Origin: Flavobacterium noncentrifugens
GTDB lineage: Bacteria > Bacteroidota > Bacteroidia > Flavobacteriales > Flavobacteriaceae
Direction: 5' to 3'
Length of the DNA stretch: 64,000 nucleotides
Assembly: GCF_900100375.1 (NCBI RefSeq)
Contig: NZ_FNEZ01000001.1
Coordinates: 550,394-614,393 of the forward strand
Shown one piece after another: positions 62,768-64,000 of the stretch (the first letter of the stretch is position 1; every line of letters starts with the position of its first letter). A program made the translations under genes and the position numbers. The notes below the pieces were generated by a model. That model was not told the origin of the DNA. It worked only from the letters and a program-made list of their open reading frames with translations, and did not search any database.

Positions 62768-63253
62768 TTATGCTACTGATCTTGGGGCACTTTGACCGCC
62801 AATTCTTGAACTGCTTCTTGGAGCACTTTGACCACCGATTGCAAGACTTCTTGGAGCGCTTTGTCCGCCAATTCTTGAACTGCTTCTCGGAGCACTTTGA
62901 CCACCGATTGCAAGACTTCTTGGAGCGCTTTGTCCACCGATTGGAATAATTTGTTCTACTGGTGCTGTTTGACCAGGTGCTGTTGGTGGATCAATTTCAG
63001 ATATGCTTCTTGGGGCACTTTGACCACCGATTGGAATAATTTGTTCTACCGGTGCTGTTTGACCAGGTGCTGTTGGTGGGTCAATTTCAGATATGCTTCT
63101 TGGAGCACTTTGACCACCGATTGGAATGATTTGTTCTGCAGGCGGTGCAGTCTGTCCTGGAGCCGTCGGCGGATCAATCTCCCCCGGTTGTGTAAATGAA
63201 GTAAGAACCATCATTAAAGACAATAATCCGAATGTTAAAATAGCTTTTTTCAT
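62768..63253 (-). CDS. Small exported protein made of IGGQSAPRS repeats
   Basis: A 161-aa protein with a signal peptide (MKKAILTFGLLSLMMVLTSF). The rest is repeats: EIDPPTAPGQTAP three times, each followed by EQIIPIGGQSAPRS, then a second array in which IGGQSAPRS alternates with LA and SSR spacers. IGGQSAPRS occurs seven times in all. Low complexity and lack of hydrophobic core suggest an extended or disordered secreted protein. An upstream in-frame ATG at 63265 would add four residues. A strong terminator follows. No family or function is recognised. Confidence 0.7.
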   Translation of the reverse strand: MKKAILTFGLLSLMMVLTSFTQPGEIDPPTAPGQTAPPAEQIIPIGGQSAPRSISEIDPPTAPGQTAPVEQIIPIGGQSAPRSISEIDPPTAPGQTAPVEQIIPIGGQSAPRSLAIGGQSAPRSSSRIGGQSAPRSLAIGGQSAPRSSSRIGGQSAPRSVA

Positions 63254-63275
63254 AATTTGAGACATTAATATGTTT

Positions 63276-63336
63276 GTGGTATATTTTACAAGTTCTGTGA
63301 CGCTTCCTTGCCTTTCACGTTGTAAAAATATACCGC
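63276..63336. repeat. Inverted repeat in the leader of the repeat-protein gene
   Basis: gtggtatattttacaa (63276-63291) and ttgtaaaaatataccgc (63320-63336) are inverted copies apart from one T and one mismatch. It lies 23 bases upstream of the repeat-protein gene start and could be a leader hairpin. The 63266-63428 gap shows nothing else. Confidence 0.45.
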
Positions 63337-63428
63337 ATGTCTCTATCTATTGTAGTGTTTACAGGGGCTTTTGGTGGAATGCAGCCGTTTGATAGTGGAT
63401 GGCATTCAAATTATGGTAGATGGTTTTC

Positions 63429-64000
63429 TTAGATTTCGAGATAATTGCCGTTTGAGATGCTGTTGAGGATCGCATCAACGTTTTCTTTATACGATTTTGA
63501 GAAAGGCAGTTTGGTTGTCGTATTCTTAATGTAACACACCGCATTGCCGGTATGGATGCGCGACACGTAGTCGATGTTTACGATATAACTGTTGTGGATG
63601 CGTACAAAAGGCGAAGTGAGTACATTTTCAAAATGCTTCAGGGTTTTAAAAGCGGTGATCATTTCGCCGTTGTTCAGGTGGATGTCTGTCGAGTTGTTGT
63701 CGGCCTGCAGGTAGCAGATCTCGGTTGCATCAATGAAACGGTAATCCCCGTAAGATTTTACGCATATGATCAGGGGCTTTTCCTGTTGTGTGCCGTAAGC
63801 AACAAACGGAGGATTTTCTTCTCGGGCTTCTGCTGTTTCATAGGCAACCATAGGGCCAACAGTCTCTCCTGACGCAATAGTTTCCTGCACAGGCACTTCA
63901 ATGACAACCGGCAATTCAATAATTGGGCTGTCAACAATTTTTTGAGCAAGGTTTTCAGAATGCGGCTCAGGCGTTGCGGCTGTTCCAAGGTTTTTTTCAA
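63429..64000 (-). CDS. LytTR-domain DNA-binding regulator, partial
   Basis: The frame is open to the window edge, so the N-terminus lies outside; 190 residues are visible. The first 90 or so are an acidic, Pro/Glu-rich linker (EKNLGTAATPEPHSENLAQK). The last 95 form a LytTR domain (YRFIDATEICYLQADNNSTD, FVRIHNSYIVNIDYVSRI, LPFSKSYKENVDAIL), which binds DNA through beta-strands. It may be a LytTR response regulator or a membrane LytTR protein; the visible part cannot decide. A TTG at 63914 is not needed as a start because the frame continues upstream. Confidence 0.85.
   Translation of the reverse strand, partial: EKNLGTAATPEPHSENLAQKIVDSPIIELPVVIEVPVQETIASGETVGPMVAYETAEAREENPPFVAYGTQQEKPLIICVKSYGDYRFIDATEICYLQADNNSTDIHLNNGEMITAFKTLKHFENVLTSPFVRIHNSYIVNIDYVSRIHTGNAVCYIKNTTTKLPFSKSYKENVDAILNSISNGNYLEI

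Noticed and set aside
1..64000. tRNA, rRNA and CRISPR arrays
   Set aside because: No T-loop-like GGTTCRA context with cloverleaf arms, no rRNA segments and no regularly spaced repeats of 25-40 bases were found on either strand. Only reading by eye was possible, so a tRNAscan/CRISPR search could still change this.

Overview
The window reads as chromosome of a Flavobacterium-like member of the Bacteroidota. The evidence is: T9SS type A sorting domains, a SusC/SusD pair, DUF6266 and DUF6520 family proteins, TPR sensors with cleaved signal peptides, A-rich sequence instead of strong Shine-Dalgarno sites, and promoters of the TTG...TAnnTTTG type. No rRNA, tRNA, CRISPR array or integrase was seen.

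Layout. 0-7 kb: a WYL regulator, a DinB-fold protein, thiL, a T9SS-exported protein, then a small cluster (57-aa membrane protein, 66-aa HTH-like protein, DUF6266 protein, lipoprotein) whose HTH gene sits between long-range inverted repeats. 7-19.9 kb: a TPR/AraC sensor-regulator, an XRE-S24 (LexA-like) repressor divergent from an overlapping imuA-imuB-dnaE2 mutasome operon with paired TGT-N5-ACA operators, a TPR histidine kinase with a single-domain response regulator, a TlpA-like thioredoxin, a decayed copy of that regulator and another REC protein. 20-26.2 kb: a nucleic-acid scavenging region (adenosine deaminase-like enzyme, S1/P1 nuclease, aspartic protease) rich in pseudogenes. Two modules here start with the same candidate structured leader RNA. 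26.3-38.2 kb: a visibly AT-rich defence island with an AIPR protein, a ParB-like plus nuclease pair, a tightly coupled five-gene operon (two C5 methyltransferases, a wHTH-DUF262 fusion, a DUF3696-type ATPase and its partner), a membrane protein and an XRE regulator. 38.4 kb: a 109-nt rod-shaped RNA, possibly 6S-like. 38.8-45.9 kb: SusC, SusD and an S9 peptidase, probably for peptide uptake. 45.9-48.9 kb: DUF6520, MauE-like and AraC genes. 49-50 kb: a small membrane protein and a frameshifted IS1-type transposase. 50-62.7 kb: an Rhs operon (propeller protein, two Rhs/YD proteins, putative immunity protein) preceded by a TPR histidine kinase and response regulator. 62.8-64 kb: a secreted repeat protein and a LytTR regulator cut by the window edge.

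The most interesting candidates are (i) the duplicated leader with three mutually exclusive pairing segments upstream of the nuclease modules, (ii) the five-gene methyltransferase/DUF262/ATPase operon with its divergent ParB-nuclease pair, and (iii) the rod-shaped RNA at 38.4 kb. All family names come from reading the translated sequences. No database search was run.
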